DNA of 6,926 bases from Betaproteobacteria bacterium (lineage in GTDB: Bacteria; Pseudomonadota; Gammaproteobacteria; Burkholderiales; SG8-39). The stretch covers positions 1 through 6,926 of the forward strand of contig VBCJ01000127.1 in assembly GCA_005884335.1 (NCBI GenBank), given 5' to 3'. The notes beneath the pieces were generated by a model. That model was not told where the DNA came from. It searched no databases and saw only the letters and a list, made by a program, of their open reading frames with translations. The stretch's first letter is position 1, and each line of letters starts with the position of its first letter. Made by a program: the position numbers and the translations under genes. Below are positions 6,141 through 6,926 of the stretch, piece after piece.

Positions 6141-6668
6141 ATGAAGTTATCGAGGCTCGCGTTCCTCGCCGCGGTGTTCGGCGCCTGCCCCGCCGCCGCT
6201 TCGCCCCCCGGTGACATCGCCGGCACCTGGGAATGCCGGCTCCCCGGGATCGAATACCGCAACAAGCCTCCCATTCTCTACGTCGCCGACACGGGCGGTG
6301 ACCAGTCCCAGGTCACGATCGAGGTGGACGGGTTCGCGCGCGAAATCTACGGGCGCTCGGAAATCGCGGCAGACCAGGGCGGCTGGTGGAAGGTCAAGCC
6401 GGCGCAAGGTCAGGAATTCATGATCCGTCCCGACGGCAGCGCCAAGCAGCGCACGCCCGCGATGGGCCTGCGCTTCGCCGATTCGAAAAGCGATTATCGC
6501 TGCCTGCGGCTCCCGCCGTCGGGCGTGCCGAGCGCCGTGATACCGCTCGCCCCGGCCGAGGAGCAAGGCGCTCCGCCCATCAAGGAGCAAGGGGCTCCGC
6601 CCATGATCGAGCTGGGCGTTCCGCCGGAGCCCGCGCAGAGCGAAGGGGACGCGCCCAAAAAAGAGTAG
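6141..6668 (+). CDS. Unrecognised predicted exported protein with proline-rich repeated tail, inside the prp operon
   Basis: I do not recognise this 175-aa protein. Residues 1-20 form a probable Sec signal peptide: K2 and R5, a hydrophobic stretch LAFLAAVFGA, and an AAA before S21 suited to signal peptidase I. C16 (FGAC) is a poor lipobox, so a lipoprotein is less likely. Residues 25-123 look like a small beta-rich domain beginning GTWEC; its two cysteines, C32 and C121, sit at the two ends and could form a disulfide in the periplasm. The GxW start recalls lipocalin-like barrels, but that is only a hint. Residues 124-175 are rich in Pro, Glu and Ala and carry three copies of an EQGAPP-like octapeptide before an acidic/basic end. 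A strong AGGAGA site precedes the ATG. It lies 18 bp after prpC and 2 bp before prpD, so it is very likely cotranscribed with cytoplasmic propionate enzymes. No function is assigned. Confidence 0.85.
   Translation: MKLSRLAFLAAVFGACPAAASPPGDIAGTWECRLPGIEYRNKPPILYVADTGGDQSQVTIEVDGFAREIYGRSEIAADQGGWWKVKPAQGQEFMIRPDGSAKQRTPAMGLRFADSKSDYRCLRLPPSGVPSAVIPLAPAEEQGAPPIKEQGAPPMIELGVPPEPAQSEGDAPKKE
6561..6629 (+). repeat. 24-bp tandem repeat, about 2.9 copies, in the tail of the unknown gene
   Basis: Unit 1 (6561-6584) and unit 2 (6585-6608) are nearly identical over the first 20 bases. Unit 3 (6609-6629) is partial and more diverged. They encode EQGAPPIK, EQGAPPMI and ELGVPPE, residues 141-163. The unit is a multiple of three, so copy-number change keeps the frame. 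The close DNA match of units 1 and 2 suggests a fairly recent duplication. Confidence 0.85.
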
Positions 6669-6670
6669 TG

Positions 6671-6926
6671 ATGTCAGCGCCCGTTTCCAATGTCCGGCCC
6701 AGGCCGGACAAGGTCCTCGTCGACATCGCCGATTACGTCAGCAAGCACGAGATAGGGAGCGCGGAAGCCTACGACACCGCGCGGCTGTGCCTCATCGACA
6801 CGCTCGGCTGCGGCCTGGAGGCGCTCGAGTATCCCGCGTGCACCAAGCTGCTGGGTCCTATTGTTCCGGGCACTTCGATTCAGAATGGAGCGCGGGTGCC
6901 CGGCACGCGCTTCGAGCTGGATCCGG
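6671..6926 (+). CDS. prpD: 2-methylcitrate dehydratase PrpD, N-terminal part (cut by window edge)
   Basis: PrpD dehydrates 2-methylcitrate toward 2-methylaconitate in the methylcitrate cycle and belongs to the MmgE/PrpD family. The start ATG 6671 lies 2 bp after the stop of the preceding gene, with GAG 5 nt upstream inside that gene; an in-frame GTG directly before it (6668) is possible but less likely. Eighty-five residues are visible of about 480. The opening MSAPVSNVRPRPDKVLVDI and the stretch LGCGLEALEYPACTKLLGP, followed by IVPGT and VPGTRFELDP, closely follow the N-terminus of E. coli PrpD as I remember it. This is the Fe-S-independent PrpD, so the pathway here need not use the AcnD/PrpF alternative. 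The gene is truncated by the window only. Confidence 0.95.
   Translation, partial: MSAPVSNVRPRPDKVLVDIADYVSKHEIGSAEAYDTARLCLIDTLGCGLEALEYPACTKLLGPIVPGTSIQNGARVPGTRFELDP

Noticed and set aside
6124..6144. Six-codon ORF (MKRRPS) whose stop overlaps the start of the unknown gene
   Set aside because: It contains the AGG-AGA codon pair, but those bases are the Shine-Dalgarno of the gene at 6141, so the mini-ORF is most simply a by-product of the ribosome site. It has no good ribosome site of its own.
6141..6200. Lipoprotein reading of the unknown protein, using C16
   Set aside because: The residues before C16 (VFGA) do not fit the lipobox well because F is at -3, whereas AAA before S21 is a good signal peptidase I site.

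Overview
The window is GC-rich, densely coded bacterial chromosome. It most resembles a betaproteobacterium. The reasons are an MDH of the 'GARPRGPGMER' type (about 330 aa), a four-gene sdhCDAB operon with heme-b type anchor subunits, and a prpB-prpC-prpD methylcitrate cluster. This taxonomic call is inference from family resemblance. The genes are typical of core central carbon metabolism, and I see no mobile element, CRISPR array, tRNA or rRNA.

Left part (1-2894, minus strand): the succinate dehydrogenase operon, transcribed right to left as sdhC, sdhD, sdhA, sdhB. sdhB is cut by the window edge after about 126 residues. The genes are tightly packed: a 4-bp sdhC/sdhD overlap, 1 bp between sdhD and sdhA, and 21 bp between sdhA and sdhB. 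sdhD and sdhA both begin with GTG.

Middle (2895-3034): a 140-bp divergent control region. It holds an extended -10 element (TGC plus TATAAT) reading toward sdhC, and a weaker -10-like TATATT reading toward mdh. A perfect 9-bp inverted repeat with a 4-bp spacer overlaps the sdh -10 and the predicted start point. Its core is TTGA-N6-TCAA, the geometry of an FNR/CRP-superfamily operator.

Right part (3035-6926, plus strand): mdh (malate dehydrogenase), then after 56 bp prpB (2-methylisocitrate lyase), prpC (2-methylcitrate synthase, 4-bp overlap with prpB), an unrecognised 175-aa predicted exported protein with a proline-rich repeated tail, and the first 85 residues of prpD (2-methylcitrate dehydratase), cut by the right edge. 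prpB through prpD looks like one operon.

The genes fit one pathway. PrpC joins propionyl-CoA to oxaloacetate, PrpD handles the methylcitrate dehydration step, and PrpB cleaves 2-methylisocitrate to pyruvate and succinate. Sdh oxidises succinate to fumarate and passes electrons to quinone. After fumarase (not in the window), Mdh regenerates oxaloacetate for PrpC. The least understood items are the exported protein lodged between prpC and prpD, and the palindrome over the sdh promoter. I found no clear evidence of a wholly new system.
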